A stretch of DNA of 64,000 bases, from contig OY482855.1 in NCBI GenBank assembly GCA_960531495.1, positions 10,499,365-10,563,364 of the forward strand. The letters run 5' to 3'. The notes below the pieces were generated by a model. That model made no database searches and was not told the DNA's origin. It worked only from the letters and a program-made list of their open reading frames with translations. This DNA comes from Zeus faber. Its lineage: Eukaryota > Chordata > Actinopteri > Zeiformes > Zeidae. The first letter of the stretch is position 1. Every line of letters begins with the position of its first letter. A program made the translations under genes and the position numbers. This document shows, in pieces, positions 48,925-61,389 of the stretch.

Positions 48925-50980
48925 TGCGTGTGACCCAGATTGTCTTGACCCCAGAAAGACCTTCAGAATCTATAGGCTGGCGAGCAACGGGCCCAGTCAG
49001 CAAATTCTAAAAAACATTCTTTCTTTCTCCATTCAGAGCTTATCGTGCATTGGATTTGATGAATGGACTTTTTATATCCAAAGAAGTATAGAACGTCTTC
49101 AAGGGAACATCACAATGTCCGTTATGCAAGTTTCTGTGTGGCCTTTTATGTTAAAAAAGGGTAGGAAGTTCGTCCCAAATGCAGCCATTGTGTGTGTCTC
49201 AGAGGAGACCCGTGTTTACTCACTTGCCATTCCAACTCGAATTTTAGTCGATGCAGCTGTATCTGAGTCGAAATGTTGGCACACGTGCTAAATTAAGCTT
49301 ATCTTTTAAAGGCCATGTCAAATGTTGGCCGCTTTCTCTTCTCCTTCACTATGTACAGTATGCGACCACACTGTCGACCAAATGCATCATGAAGAGCACC
49401 GCAAAAAGCCTGTTTCGTTTCAAAGGATCCATCAGTATCCTTTCTATATATATGACATAGTAAATGTTCAGTCATCACTATTTTATGGACAACATCTGGC
49501 AAACTGAAGTCTAGGGGGACTTGGGAGAGACGATCTTTTTTGAGGTCAGCGGAGGCACTGTGCGGTTTGAGGTCAAAGGCATTAGCATGACAAATGATTT
49601 ACACAGTGCTGAAATGTGACAGATATTTCACGCCCGACAACACGCTGCCCATCTTACAGCTTGTCTCCCTCCCGGGCATATTGCACTTTTGGGCGTTTTC
49701 CGAGGGGGGGTTGGAGGCAAGACAAAGTGAAACTCCGACTGAAAGGCCGCCGACTCCCCGAGTTCTAAAATACCAGGATGTTACATCGGTGTCTACTGAC
49801 AGGTTTATGGCGGCGCTCAGGGTGTAAAACATCTGGAACATTGTCCGTGGATGCGGTGGGTTTTTTTTTTGTTTTTTTTCAAACGCGGGGCATCTAGCGA
49901 GCGAGCCCGCCCGCCCGCCCGCCCGCCCTCCCTCCCTCCCTGCCATGCAAGTGCCCTCCAGGCATCCATTCACCAAGTCAGCTAATGGGAGAAATAACAG
50001 TTATTTTCTCTTTTAGGGATTCCACCCCTCTCGGAGGGGTTGAATGATGAGACGCGTCCTGAATTTTGAGAATGACTTCGCCCCCGGAGGACAGTGGGAA
50101 TACAGCTCTGATTAAGCTTTCTATGAGATGTGATATTCCACAACTGCCAGTTGTAGAGTGCGCACCGGGGGCCGGGAGACACCATGAAGATTAGAGTTCG
50201 CCGCGGTTTGTAGGAAGGAATGTTATGAATCTTGAATAGATAGATGTGGTTGAATACAATCAATATAATCTTGACTCTATGAATCTATCTACTAGTGATG
50301 ACGCGCTAATGTTCGCTGTCATCAAGTCTCAAATAGAAAGCGGTGGTCTTGATGGAAAAATATAGTTCCGTCTGCTCTTCGGGTGTAAAATAAATAAATA
50401 AATGAAAAAGCGCAGGTTTTTCGGTTGACCCGTGAGCGCAGTAGGTGCTTCAATTTAACGGAAGAGGCCGGACCAGAATGGAATACACCAGGCCGGACCC
50501 CAGGAGAAGAGAAGAGGAGAGGAGAGGAGAGGAGAGGAGAGGAGAGGAGAGAAGCGAAGGGAATGAGGATGCAACAAAACACCGTTTTTCCGCTCAGCTT
50601 TACGTTTCACTGAGTCCTGATCAAATCCATTACTTCTACCCAAAGGCCGGCACTATGTCAGTCCGACGTAGTGCCGGCCATGCAGGCCAAACCCTTTGCG
50701 CCCATCAGATACACCGGGCGCGGTTTTATATGAGCTACAAGACGGCATACAATCACTCTTGCTGCTCTCAAGCATCTCACGTTGGACGGTCGAGAGCAAC
50801 GGACCCCGCGGTTTGAACGGAAGGAAGAATAAACAACGGCAGAAAATCAAAGGGGTGATGATTGTGATTATTATTGTTTTTCTCCCTCTCTCTCCCTCTC
50901 TCCAGGGGACTCACCTGGGCGGCGCCACACCGCAGCAGACCGGACGCCAGCAGGGCGAGCAGCGGCAGCCACGAGCTCAT
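41124..50980 (-). CDS. pdgfb: Platelet-derived growth factor subunit B (7 coding exons)
   Basis: Secreted dimeric ligand of PDGF receptors, acting on pericytes, smooth muscle and mesenchyme. Minus-strand exons: 50980-50915, 45183-45087, 44288-44232, 42904-42711, 42612-42421, 42294-41406, 41266-41124. All are GT-AG, the phases join, and the total is 1,638 nt (545 codons plus stop). It has a signal peptide, a propeptide with R-L-P-R before SLDA (furin type), then the growth factor domain with all eight cysteines ([27 protein letters not shown]). A long acidic, coiled-coil, His-rich insert and a basic C-terminal tail follow. Human PDGFB is 241 residues; almost all the excess is in coding exon 6. 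pdgfb rather than pdgfa is favoured by the linkage to csf2rb and the [15 protein letters not shown] core, though family D/C members are excluded by the lack of a CUB domain. Confidence 0.92.
41406..42294 (-). CDS. pdgfb: pdgfb exon 6: unusually long insert exon
   Basis: 889 nt, fully open. It starts [20 protein letters not shown], runs through an acidic, Ser/Gly/Asp-rich region with sequons (NAT, NRT, NGS), then a charged coiled coil ([20 protein letters not shown]) and a His-rich end ([16 protein letters not shown]). Splice sites are good (TTATAG acceptor; CACAG/GTACCG donor). The mammalian gene has only a short segment at this position. Confidence 0.85.
42421..42612 (-). CDS. pdgfb: pdgfb exon 5: end of growth factor domain
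   Basis: Encodes [20 protein letters not shown], then DHVECRC with the last two conserved cysteines, and a Lys/Arg/His-rich stretch ([11 protein letters not shown]). 64 codons, phase 0 at both ends. Confidence 0.93.
42711..42904 (-). CDS. pdgfb: pdgfb exon 4: core of growth factor domain
   Basis: Encodes [12 protein letters not shown], then [20 protein letters not shown] and LQCVPV: six of the eight cystine-knot cysteines and the PDGF signature. Acceptor CCCTCAG, donor GTAAAT, phases 1 and 0. Confidence 0.97.
43367..43406. repeat. Perfect 17-base hairpin in pdgfb intron 3
   Basis: AACCTTTGTGAAGGTCA, a six-base loop (TTCCAC), then the exact complement. The stem is too short for a standard microRNA precursor. 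Confidence 0.93.
44232..44288 (-). CDS. pdgfb: pdgfb exon 3: propeptide end with processing site
   Basis: 57 nt encoding [22 protein letters not shown] fits the R-x-x-R rule for furin-type cleavage just before the mature domain. Acceptor GGCCTCAG, donor GTGAGT. The short frame starting MEV across it is a shadow. Confidence 0.85.
44466..44642. repeat. (TG)n and (GA)n microsatellites (pdgfb intron 2)
   Basis: A TG tract of about 93 bases, then GA repeats at 44590-44640. Confidence 0.95.
45087..45183 (-). CDS. pdgfb: pdgfb exon 2: propeptide
   Basis: 97 nt (the same length class as in mammals) encoding [20 protein letters not shown] then [12 protein letters not shown]. The donor used is GTAAAG after CTCCGTAG. 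The earlier GTAGGT would leave the wrong phase for exon 3. Not a multiple of three, so skipping would shift the frame. Confidence 0.9.
45197..45268. repeat. (CA)n tract next to the pdgfb exon 2 acceptor
   Basis: In the pdgfb transcript this is about 70 bases of (UG)n that end only about 13 bases before the CTCCAG acceptor of exon 2 and replace the normal polypyrimidine tract. Confidence 0.95.
48816..48924. repeat. (TG)n microsatellite
   Basis: TG tract of about 105 bases with GAGT interruptions at both ends. Confidence 0.96.
50506..50552. repeat. (GGAGA)n pentanucleotide repeat
   Basis: About nine GGAGA units in pdgfb intron 1. Confidence 0.93.
50915..50980 (-). CDS. pdgfb: pdgfb exon 1: start and signal peptide
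   Basis: ATG at 50980-50978 (context GCAAGATGA). Encodes [20 protein letters not shown], a clean signal peptide, 22 codons, donor GTGAGT. An out-of-frame upstream ATG lies 37 bases before it (51017-51015). The open frame to 51049 begins with GTG, so this is the first in-frame ATG. Confidence 0.9.
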
Positions 50981-51107
50981 CTTGCTGCCCGGCCTCGCGC
51001 CAGGACGGACCGAGCATTTATGGCAGCGCGAGGCCGCTGCGCTCAGCACTGCGCGCGAGGGACAGCGGCTGGCGCTGCCGGGGCGCGTGGACGAGACTCT
51101 CCCGACA

Positions 51108-51113
51108 ATAATG

Positions 51114-51189
<76 letters not shown>

Positions 51190-51226
51190 TAACAATAACA
51201 ATAACAATAACAATAATAATAACTAA
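51108..51226. repeat. (AAT)n and (AACAAT)n tract in pdgfb 5' flank
   Basis: About 26 AAT units followed by AACAAT hexamers, about 130 bases upstream of the pdgfb start codon on the minus strand, within or next to its 5' UTR or promoter. Confidence 0.95.
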
Positions 51227-51529
51227 AGCGGCGGATATTTGTTAGGGAAAAAAACCTATAAAGTCCATTCTCTTGGAAGACTCGAGGTCGTTTACGCCGA
51301 GGCGCACGTTGTGTTGGTTATAAATAAAAGTGCACTTTTGCGGCAGTTTGAAGCCAGTGTGTATCCGATGTCTTGGCGGATAGCGTGCGATGATGAACAA
51401 AAAAAAAAATGGAAAATTAAAAAAAAAAAAAGAAAAATAAAAAATTGAATTTACATCTCCGTGTAATAGGTGTCCAAAAGCCGTAAAACGAACGAAATCC
51501 ACCGGGACTTAAAACGCACACACACACAC

Positions 51530-51600
51530 ACACACACAAATAATAATAATTATTATTATTCTAATAATAATAATAATAATAATAATATTAATAAAACTAA
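51530..51600. repeat. CA and AAT/ATT short tracts
   Basis: A CA tract (51517-51538), then AAT, ATT and again AAT units that could pair. Confidence 0.85.
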
Positions 51601-51639
51601 TAAATACAACTAAGTTTGCATCGTTCCAAGGAGAAAATA

Positions 51640-51950
51640 AAATCCAGCCGTCTCCTCCTCCGTGTTCACTATTTCATTCGCCGCGCCGCGAAACCGTAAT
51701 AAAGTCCACAAAGCTGGCTGGAAAGGTCTGCGGCAACGGCAGGGGCCGGTGGTTTGGTCCTCTCCTTCCAAGGAGCCTTATCAATGAGCAGGGCTGCCGC
51801 TCGGCGCGTCCCAGCCTGGAGCCGCCTGATTACGCGGAGGCTTTCCCGGACCCGAGGCGCGACGCGCGCATCTCTATCTCTCTCCCGCCCCCTGCCTGAA
51901 GAATGGCTCATAATCTGCATACACAGAAACAATGGCCTCACTTCAGCCAC
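51640..51950 (-). promoter_or_regulatory. GC-rich pdgfb upstream segment (possible promoter)
   Basis: Unique sequence, richer in CpG than its surroundings, with a minus-strand GGGGGCGGGAG GC-box at about 51885 and GATA-like (TTATCA) sites. It lies 0.7-1 kb upstream of the pdgfb start codon. No TATA box or start site could be fixed. Position and composition are the only evidence. Confidence 0.3.
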
Positions 51951-53749
51951 TCCGAGCTCAAGATTAGTAGTAAAAAAACAAAAACAACAAAAAAAAAAAA
52001 ATAAATGATCCACTGAGTTACTTTTTTTATCGTGTTTAATTTCCCCTTAGTGTTCATTTATACCGCTGTACTTATGTCAATTATATTGGGCTGTTAACCG
52101 TCTCTTGAGGTGAGGAGGGTGTGACCCAGCCAATCGTCAAAAATGCCAATACAGCTCTCCCCTCAATAATATGATGAGTGAATGATGTAATTACTGTTAT
52201 TAATGTTTTCCTTTTTTTCGCCTCAATTTAATTCTCATCAGCCAGCAAACATTTTTTTGTTTGTTTGTTTTCTAAACCCCCCCACCCCCCCTGCATTGTA
52301 AGGCTAGGTTGTGCCGAATTTGCATCGCAGATTCGGTGCTTTTATTATCAAGTGAATGTTTTTATGCCATGCTGCTGCACGAGCCGGGGTGTGTAGCCTG
52401 GTAGCGACTTGGTATGTACAATTCAGGAGGATCCATCATTCGTCACCGTTTTGAAATAATTAAATTCTCCTGGGGGGTCACGGCCCCGGAGCCCCCTCGA
52501 AGGGTGGGGACCTCGACCTGCCCCAGATGATCCACCCAAAGCTACAACTTGCATTGAATGGATGTGACACGTTTTGCATAGAAATGAGAAACGCTTACAT
52601 TTCTTAAATGGCCGATAAAACAAAATTTGGCCCATTACGTAACAGGAAAAGGCCTTTATCTTTTCCGAGTCGCGAGGCCGGCGCTGACCGATCTCATCTG
52701 CGTCTCGCATCCAAACCCCCGCGCGAGAAGGTGCTCCAAAATACCACGCAAGTTATTCTCAGGCTCCTGACCTTTCACGGCCGCCGATGTTTAGAGAACA
52801 TTTCTGAACAATTCGTCTGACTCCGCGAGTGGAAACCGAAGGCGACAGGGACCCCGAAAGAAAAGCTTGCGGAGGACTGAATTATTGCATAAAGAGGTCG
52901 AATGTATCATTTGGCTGCACTGTTATCTTTTAAAGAAACAACGCCATCGGCAAAAAAGAGAAATTCCAACACAAAGCCCAGGGTTGCCAGCTGTCCCTGA
53001 CAGTTAACAAAATGTTCATTAATTAATTAAATTAATAAATAAATAATAAATGAATAAATATTAATTCCAGACAACGACGTGTGAGCTGTAAATCTGCCAG
53101 AGTACTCTTACGAAAATGTACATCATTATCAATATTAAAAGCCAGGCCAGCGTAAGTGAAGATTTAAATAGCGACCCTGTCGAGGAATCACCACCGCTAC
53201 GTTCAGTTGGAAGGAGGGGATCAGTCATTTCGAGGCGGTTCTTCTGAGTTGAACGTGTTGCGTGATGTTCGGGGGAAACACGTCCGCCCGCAGTAAATTT
53301 GCGATTGTTTTTTAAACTATAAGAGTAGTTCAGATCGAAGTCAGACGTGTTTTTTTGGACTCCGGTCCGGGTGATCTGCCCCCAAAATTCTGACTTAAAC
53401 GACTGTTACTTACTTTTCCAAGTACTCTGGGAGGTGGGATTTTTTTTTATGAGGGAGTTTTTACGAGTTATGGCTCCAATGGAATGCAACATACGCCAGC
53501 ATATGCTTTGTGGCTTTGCCAATGCAATCTCCGCTAATAAGTTAAATTTGTAGGATACGTCGAAAGAACATCAACTGACTAACTACAGCAAGCATGTAAG
53601 CTAGCTTGTGTACTAGCTTACTAGCGTAGCGGCCAATTTGGTACAATTATTTCGGTTGTAGTCTCTGTGGAGCAGAAAAGCCAGAGCTCTGACGGTGGCT
53701 CTGGGGTTATTATGACTCACGAGGTGGAAGAGCTGACCAAGGAGGAAAT

Positions 53750-53970
53750 TATTTGACCCCGTACGCGCAACGTTTCGCCGCGCGGGGGGAGAGATCGGGG
53801 GCGGAGCGGCTTTTTACATCCGGCGCTACGGCTACGGAGAGCGCCGCTTCGGCCGTCCCCTCCGCTCGGGTCGGAGCTCCGCACGCCCGGCCCCGATCAG
53901 GACGTGGCGAATAATAGCGCGCCATTGTTTGTCCAACGCGCTGTCGCTGTAGGAAACGCAGCGTGAGCGA
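53750..53970. promoter_or_regulatory. CpG-rich island
   Basis: About 220 bases with many CpG and a GGGGGCGGAGC box in otherwise AT-rich DNA. No open frame of note. It could be a distal element or promoter; there is no other support. Confidence 0.3.
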
Positions 53971-54694
53971 CCGCGCTATATTTATATCGTGTTTGATATT
54001 CACACGTTTGCGTCCAAGGCCACCGGCGGCCTGGGAAAATCATTATGACTTCATCCCCTGATACCAAGGCCGAGGCTTTAAGAGAACTGACATGGGCAAT
54101 TTTTTTTGCACGCACATAAATATGCTGAGGGTGAGACATATATTATACATACAGCATATATTCATAAACAATACTTGTCATTGCGTCAAAATGGTCAAAA
54201 GTGTCTCTTGGACTTGAGGATGTGAAACAGTAAAATAACTTTAGTGGGTATTTTTCTAAATCTTGATCGGAAAATAATATGGACGGAGAATTGATGAGTA
54301 CAAAACAAAATCAGGAAGGAAAATCATGTATAATGGGCGTCATTTCGAGTCCGATTGTTCAATTTTAATATATGTACGCATCACAAGCCAGTTTCCGGCC
54401 AAATGCTGACACTTGTGAGATGTGCTCCAGGTTGGAAGACCCGGGAGTCCTGCGATCTCACAAAGAGGAAGATCAACCACATCACTGCTGCCAAGCTGAC
54501 ATTTTACAGTGCGTTCATACGTGTCACGACCAATTTTTATCCTGGCTATTTATTTTTATTGCCCCCCTCTTATCTGAGTGATGATTTGCTGTGTTTGGTT
54601 TCTATGGAGGGAGGGATAGGAGGGGGCTCGTCCAGGTCCTTGACTGGAGGTGGGGATTTTCCCACCACACAGAGCAGCATGCTTCTCTCTCTCG

Positions 54695-54725
<31 letters not shown>

Positions 54726-54822
54726 ATTCTCTCGATACTCTCTCTCTCGCTGTCCCCCCCCTCTCCCCACACACACACACAGCACAGACACCTGCGAGCA
54801 TAACATCTCACTTCAATACCGT

Positions 54823-54868
<46 letters not shown>

Positions 54869-55001
54869 GCTATAAATCATTCTGTGTTCTGACAACTTAA
54901 TAAGTAATATTCATGAAAAATAATGTGTCTGTTGCTACTGTGCATTGAGTTCACATTTGCACATGCGTACGTGTGTGTCTTTTATCTTTGTATGTGTTAA
55001 G

Positions 55002-55099
<98 letters not shown>
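55002..55099. repeat. (CA)n microsatellite
   Basis: Nearly pure CA over about 97 bases. Confidence 0.96.
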
Positions 55100-55100
<1 letters not shown>

Positions 55101-55178
55101 TACATTCTTCGTTACATAGTGGACAGCAAAGGCACAACACAGCAACTAGCTGCTATGCAATAGATTGTAAATCTATAG

Positions 55179-55217
<39 letters not shown>

Positions 55218-56544
55218 GTCAGACACGAAAAGCATTCACACACATTAAAGCGGACTGTTGTTGGCGGCAGATTACCCCACCATCCCCACCCCGCCCCCCG
55301 CATATTGGCTCATACTCGCACCCACTGTCCCAAACTACGTGGACCGCCATTTCCACACAGTGCTCCGAGGACAGAGGGCCTTTCTATGCCAGACAATTGA
55401 GGGAGAGTGAGAAATGACAGCACTCGCCGAAAACCCTCTGAGATCTTTTTGAGAGGATGCGGAGAAGGTCACGGCGGCCAGCGGCTAATCTGCTCATCGA
55501 ACAATGGCGCCGTTTGATTCCCCCCCGTGGCGATTCCACCGTCGGCCGCAAAGGTTCGCTGATTAACTCGACGCATTAAGCGCGTAAGTCGGATTCTTCT
55601 CCCCCCTCGGCACGGCTCCGCCGCTCCTCGGTTTCTCGTGCATGTGCACATCTGGGTCTTTTGGTGTGTGCTTTGTTTACATGTATGTGTCGCGTGTGTC
55701 TGCATGTGGACACTGGACGTTGGCATGTGCATGCCTACGCTTTTGACTCCGAATGGGAGTCAAGCTAGGGGTGAGACTGGAAGGGGGGGGAGGCAGTTGA
55801 CCCTCAGATTAGTCAAGGGGATAGAGTCTCTCCAGCACGTGTCCCCGGCGATAACAGACTATCAAGTTGACCGAATGCAGTAATGGGAAGTCATTAGTGG
55901 GCCCGCCCCCCGCTCGCCCCCGTGGTACCAGACAGAGGAATGCGGCCGGACCAGCTTGAGAAAGGGAGGCAGGGCCACGTCCAGGTGCGATGGAGAGAAC
56001 CGCGGTATTAATACATTTTCACTCGGGCCGTCCTCCGGCCTCGGTCGTGTCCCGCTTGTCTCTCTCACTTTTTTTACCCGAGTCATCCGTCGAGTTTTTC
56101 CACATCAAAAATTTCTCTTCGTAAAATGGAACCCCCCCCCCCTCCCCGGGGTTCTCGAACCCGCCCAAAGAGGCTGGGAGCCACAAACGCCGTATCAGCA
56201 AGCGCAAGTTAGAACCGACTCGGTGGAAGTCAATTTCGGCTGCAGTGGCTTGTAAATGCACCGTTGATGGTAACGATGGCGCGGTAAAGCTCCACCGCCG
56301 GAATATTCTAGTGTAGATGCGGGGGGGGATCAGGTGGCCCTCTGCGTAGGTCACAGTGTAAGTGAGCCTCTTGAGAAATTAAATTGCACTCGTCTTTATG
56401 TATTTTTCACCCATTATACATCATTATTCCCAACGGGAATGCATTGACGGAGCAGAGGGCGTCGTTGCTGCTCAACAGGCTGTCTCCGTGCTTCGTGTCT
56501 CAGCGAGGATCTGTCAACAGCAGCCAAGGGATACCTCTGGAATA

Positions 56545-56592
<48 letters not shown>

Positions 56593-56926
56593 AGGAACAA
56601 GAAGGGGAGAGAGAAGGAACGAGAGAGCGGCGGAGAAAGGAGGTGATTGACGTCAAAGAATTGCTGGAATGCGCTCGGTAGCGAGGCAGAGAAAGTCGCG
56701 AGGAGGGAGAAGGGAGCGAAATGAAGAAACTGATAGAAACGGAGTCAGCAAAGTGACAGAGTGGAGTGAAAAGCAAGGCAGGCAGTCAAACAGAAAGGGC
56801 AGAGTTTGATAGACAGGGAGAGCTAAATGAGACGCTGATTGTAGTTACAGACACTGGAGAGAGGGCGAAGGAGGCAGACCCAGAGGAATGCATTATCCCA
56901 AGGAGAACACACAGGAACCCCCCCCT

Positions 56927-56927
<1 letters not shown>

Positions 56928-56999
<72 letters not shown>

Positions 57000-57018
57000 C
57001 ACACACACACACACACAG
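56928..57018. repeat. (CA)n microsatellite
   Basis: CA over about 90 bases with one GC step. Confidence 0.96.
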
Positions 57019-57961
57019 ACCTCCAAAGCCTCACAGTGCATCTGGAGCGGGGCCAAGAACTAGCCCCTCTTTACATTTGTAGCCCCACTGTCACAAGTCA
57101 GGGGTAATTTACAGACACATAACTCTCACAGTTGATACGGTGCGATTTAGCCCTCAGAACCCTCTCCTTTCATACCAGATTATCGCTGGGTATTTGACCC
57201 CCACATAACTGGACCAATATGTTCCTAGGGGTAGTGTAAACACACCTTTTGTACGGCAAAGGGACCATATCTAACACAGTCCTTCTGCAAACTAAGCTAC
57301 AAATGCAGTCAAATCGCTCGATGCACATACTGTACATGTACAGTACATGTAGTGCAAAGGCAGACATCAGTTCAGAAAATACCCAATGTATAGTTATTGC
57401 GAGGATGCTCCCATGTCATGAGACTCAGGGTCATCTAGGCACAAGTTCAGTCCTAGACAACACCGTCTGCCTGTTAACACCCCCCCAGCAGATAATTGAA
57501 GATCATTATGTTAACCAAGTGTCAAACATGGGGCAAAGTCATAGCCCTGGTTAGGGCATGTCTTGTGTCTGGCAAAAGGCCTCGCCTTTTGCACAAAATG
57601 ATCTCAGCACAAAAAGGAGAAAGAAAGTGTGTATGTGTTATTAATCCACTGCTGTGGTCGACAAGGGCTGTCGATGACAGTCTGTATGCTTTGAAATGTG
57701 ATTGTTGGCGCAAAGCTGGAATTCAACATCTCGCGGCTATCCCTATTGGCCGGTAGATATTGTATTTGTTATTTGAACAGCTAGCAGGCGTTCAAAAAGA
57801 GATGGGCATTTTAAATATTCTGTCATACTAAGGGGCAAATTGTCTCCAAGCCAAGTATTTGTATACTTCATGCACGGTTATTTTAGAGCACAGGGATTAA
57901 ACCAAACCATCCAGAATACTTTGTCAAGCCTGAGAGGTGTTTTCTTGCCCCCACCCATTTT

Positions 57962-58103
<142 letters not shown>

Positions 58104-59174
58104 TAGTCCAGTCTTCTTCTGGAAGAGACAATATGAAGACACAAACAAGATAGAGAGCCAGAGGGCCACACCACGCTGCAGAATGCAAGCACCTCCATGA
58201 GGAATGTCTGGTTTTGTTTTGTTCTTCCAGACTGTATATAGCAGCCATCCGCTGCCAGGCTCCCCTCCCTATCCTGGTTCAGAGGGGACTTCCCTGCGTA
58301 CTGTAGCACGGCTCCAGGTCGGACCCACGGCCACACTGTCAACTACACTGCATCGCCGCGGACACAGTGACCTGCGCGGGCCCCCCTTGGTCACACTACA
58401 GGAGTCCAACGGCGTAGGTTTGGTGGAAGACCAGCTCGTCTTGTGCTTCTGTCTCCTTGCCACGACCTTGTTTCAATCCTGACCTCACCTTCTCGGCCTC
58501 GCTCGGCTTCAGTAATACAGTCTGAATTCTCCCTTCCGTCTCTCTTTCTGTCACTTCGATCGACTTTCTTTCTTTCATCCCTCTCGCTGTCACTTCAATG
58601 CAGTTTCTGCTCAAATTTCCCGTTCCCTCTGTCCCTCGGTCCTAATTCACTGTTTTTTCTATTTTTCACAGTATGTTTCCATTCGCCGACATATAAGAGA
58701 AGCAAAGGAGAAAAGGCGTGTTTTCTTCACCAGTTTGTTAATTTAATGCACGGAAGGGATGGGAAGGCTGTTCAAAAAAAAAAACGGCTCCATTGTTTTC
58801 CACTTCATTTTCAAATCCGGTCAAGTCAGCGTCGCAGCGCTTGATTAAACTGAAACCAATCTTCAAAAAGCAGCCCAGTAAAACCATTCTCGGAGATCAG
58901 AGGAGAGGGAAGGGAAAGTGAAAGGGAGGAGGGCACGAGGGTCAACGTTTGAAAGAGCAATGGGGGGGGGGGGGTTAAAGATGAGGGATGGGGCCCCTCA
59001 GACAGACAGAGACAGCCAGGCCGGCGGCCGCCGAGCCTCATCGCCGCACAGAAATAGCAACGGAAGAAGAATTTACAGTAGAAAACAGAGAAGGGCGTGC
59101 AGGTGGAGACTTAATGGCCGTTCTAAAGATACCCCAAAGTGCACACACAGTTTACACAGTTTCTATCTTTGGTT

Positions 59175-59219
<45 letters not shown>

Positions 59220-59557
59220 GACATGAAGGTTCTGCCCCCTCCTCTGTCTTTCCTGTTTACAAGGATGCTTCCTGGTGGCATTGTATTGAAGTGTCATGGT
59301 CCGTCATCTGGTATTCCTCTCAGAGGAAGGTATACGTTGCATGGCCTTGGGGAAGACGACAAATATAACTAAGCATAAGTTGAATGAATTAAACAATATG
59401 GTCAAGTGCATTGCTTGGGGCTCTTTTCTCATATGGTCGTTCACGGAATCCAGTCGTGGATTTGATAGAGTGAAAAACTCTGCACAGATATAGCCAGACA
59501 AAAATGTTGCATCCCTGCCTGTTTAGTGTTTGGGAGTTTTCTTGTACCTGAGGACAA

Positions 59558-60062
59558 TTGAAAAATCCTCCTGACCATGTGTATTCACTGCCTTACTGTA
59601 CTGTATGTAGCATACTGTACTGCATACTGTATCACTGTTCTGGGTTACTGCATACTGCACTGTATTGCTGTTCTGTTCGGTGTTACTGTATTGCTGTGCT
59701 GTACTGTTGGATACTGTACTGTATATCTCCACAAACACTACCTCACTTTATTCACGTGGCACTTCAATGCACATATCTGTATATACATAATAGCCTATCC
59801 CATATACATAAGTCTATTCCCTTTATTTCTATTTTGTATCCCCACTCTGCATCACCTTTGAGTTCTTAATTTTATTTTATTGTATAGTATTCGACTTACT
59901 TACTGCATTAGGTTTAAGGAATCAGTTAGTTAGTCAAGTAGAAATTTTTAGGTAGCTATTGTGTTCAGTCTAGAACATATTGTGCGTAATCATTGCATAT
60001 AGTATGTATGAAAGAATGTATATGTATGTGACAAATAAATCTCTTGAATCTTGAATCTATAA
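59558..60062 (+). mobile_element. CR1/L2-like LINE 3' end
   Basis: The 3' part and UTR of the same family as 22.52-23.31 kb but in the opposite orientation. It shares 'CACTACCTCACTTTATTCAC', the 'TATACATAATAGCCTATCCC' stretch and the 'ATGTATATGTATGTGACAAA' end, followed by TCTTGAA repeats, which are typical of LINE 3' ends. Start is tentative. Confidence 0.75.
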
Positions 60063-60527
60063 AAAACCCTGAATCCACTGAGGAACTTTCGGGTTAAGTG
60101 CCATGTTGGAGGCTCTCGGTTGTTTGAGGCACCAAATTTGGTAGAATGTCCTCCATACGGACATTGACCGGTCGGGAGCCCTTCTTTCTTCCCTTATCGA
60201 CCTCCTTTTTTTTTTTATCTCAGTGAAAGAGAAGAAAACCCGCAGACTTTGAACCGTCCGGCTGACGTGACATCTCTCACGGGTTCCGCTGGTCGCCTCT
60301 GCTCCGCAGGCTTCTCAGTCGTGTTCTGTGTGAATTCTATTGAGTCAAAAATAAAGACTCTAAAGCACCATTGAAAGAGACATAAAATGTAAAGGTCAGG
60401 AGGCGGTAGGTAATTAATGTGACACACCCCGGTTGACACCTTTGTAATTTTGTAGTTCCCGTCTTTGTAGTATTGCCATGCAGCTGCACTCTGAACAGTT
60501 GAAAATCCTTAGAATGCCATAAATTAT

Positions 60528-60547
60528 GGGGGGGGGGGGGGGGGGGG
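60528..60547. repeat. Poly-G run (20 G)
   Basis: Twenty consecutive G after ATAAATTAT. Confidence 0.97.
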
Positions 60548-60639
60548 TGTCAAGTCTCCTGCGCACATTCTTGGAAGGCTTTTACACAGAGAGAACACGC
60601 ACACCTGCGCTCACGCCCGTAGTCGTACCGCACTGTACA

Positions 60640-60850
60640 AACACACGCACACACACACACATACACACATACACACACACAAGCATCCAGTCCACACACA
60701 CGCACACAAACATGCATGCAAACATTAATGTACACGCCTTTGTTGCTCTTATATTTTCTTTCTTACTTCAAACACATAATCATGGACAAATGTACACACA
60801 CACACACACACACACACACACGTACGCACGCACACACACACAGACATACA
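60640..60850. repeat. Interrupted (CA)n tracts
   Basis: Two CA-rich tracts, 60643-60712 and 60794-60845. Confidence 0.93.
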
Positions 60851-61153
60851 CAATAGAGAGTGCACAGACTGGGAAGTTTGTTCGAGTGTTAGTTAAATTG
60901 AGGACCCTGTAATCAAAGTGAACAATCAGACAGGTCGGGACAGCGCAGAGGGAACGCGGAATGAAAAGCGAGCTCGGAGAAAATCGACCACATCCGTAAG
61001 TGTTCCAGATACAGTATCTGCGCCGTACCCGCTCATTACCGTTATTGAGGTAATTACTTATCGGATGGTTTTGTGGGATGGCACACAGAGAAGGAGAGGA
61101 GACGGGAGGGATGGACAGAGCAACAGAGAGACAGACTTATACTGTAGGAAGCC

Positions 61154-61370
<217 letters not shown>

Positions 61371-61389
61371 GTTTGCTTATGTTCAAATG

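Larger units (their letters stand above)
45400..50860. other. pdgfb intron 1 (5.7 kb)
   Basis: No coding signal. It contains a TG tract (48816-48924), a C-rich CCCG pentamer run near 49905-49940 and a GGAGA pentamer run (50511-50551). Around 47,885-47,920 the sequence 'CAGATGCTTCCATCCAAAGTG' resembles a common fish interspersed repeat. Otherwise unique sequence; intronic enhancers are possible but not visible. Confidence 0.55.

Noticed and set aside
50915-51049. N-terminally extended pdgfb start at 51049
   Set aside because: The codon there is GTG, not ATG. The ATG at 50980 gives a standard signal peptide.
58204-58482. 92-residue + strand frame in GC-rich unique DNA
   Set aside because: No domain, no good donor or acceptor, and its minus-strand frame is equally open; kept only as unassigned unique sequence.
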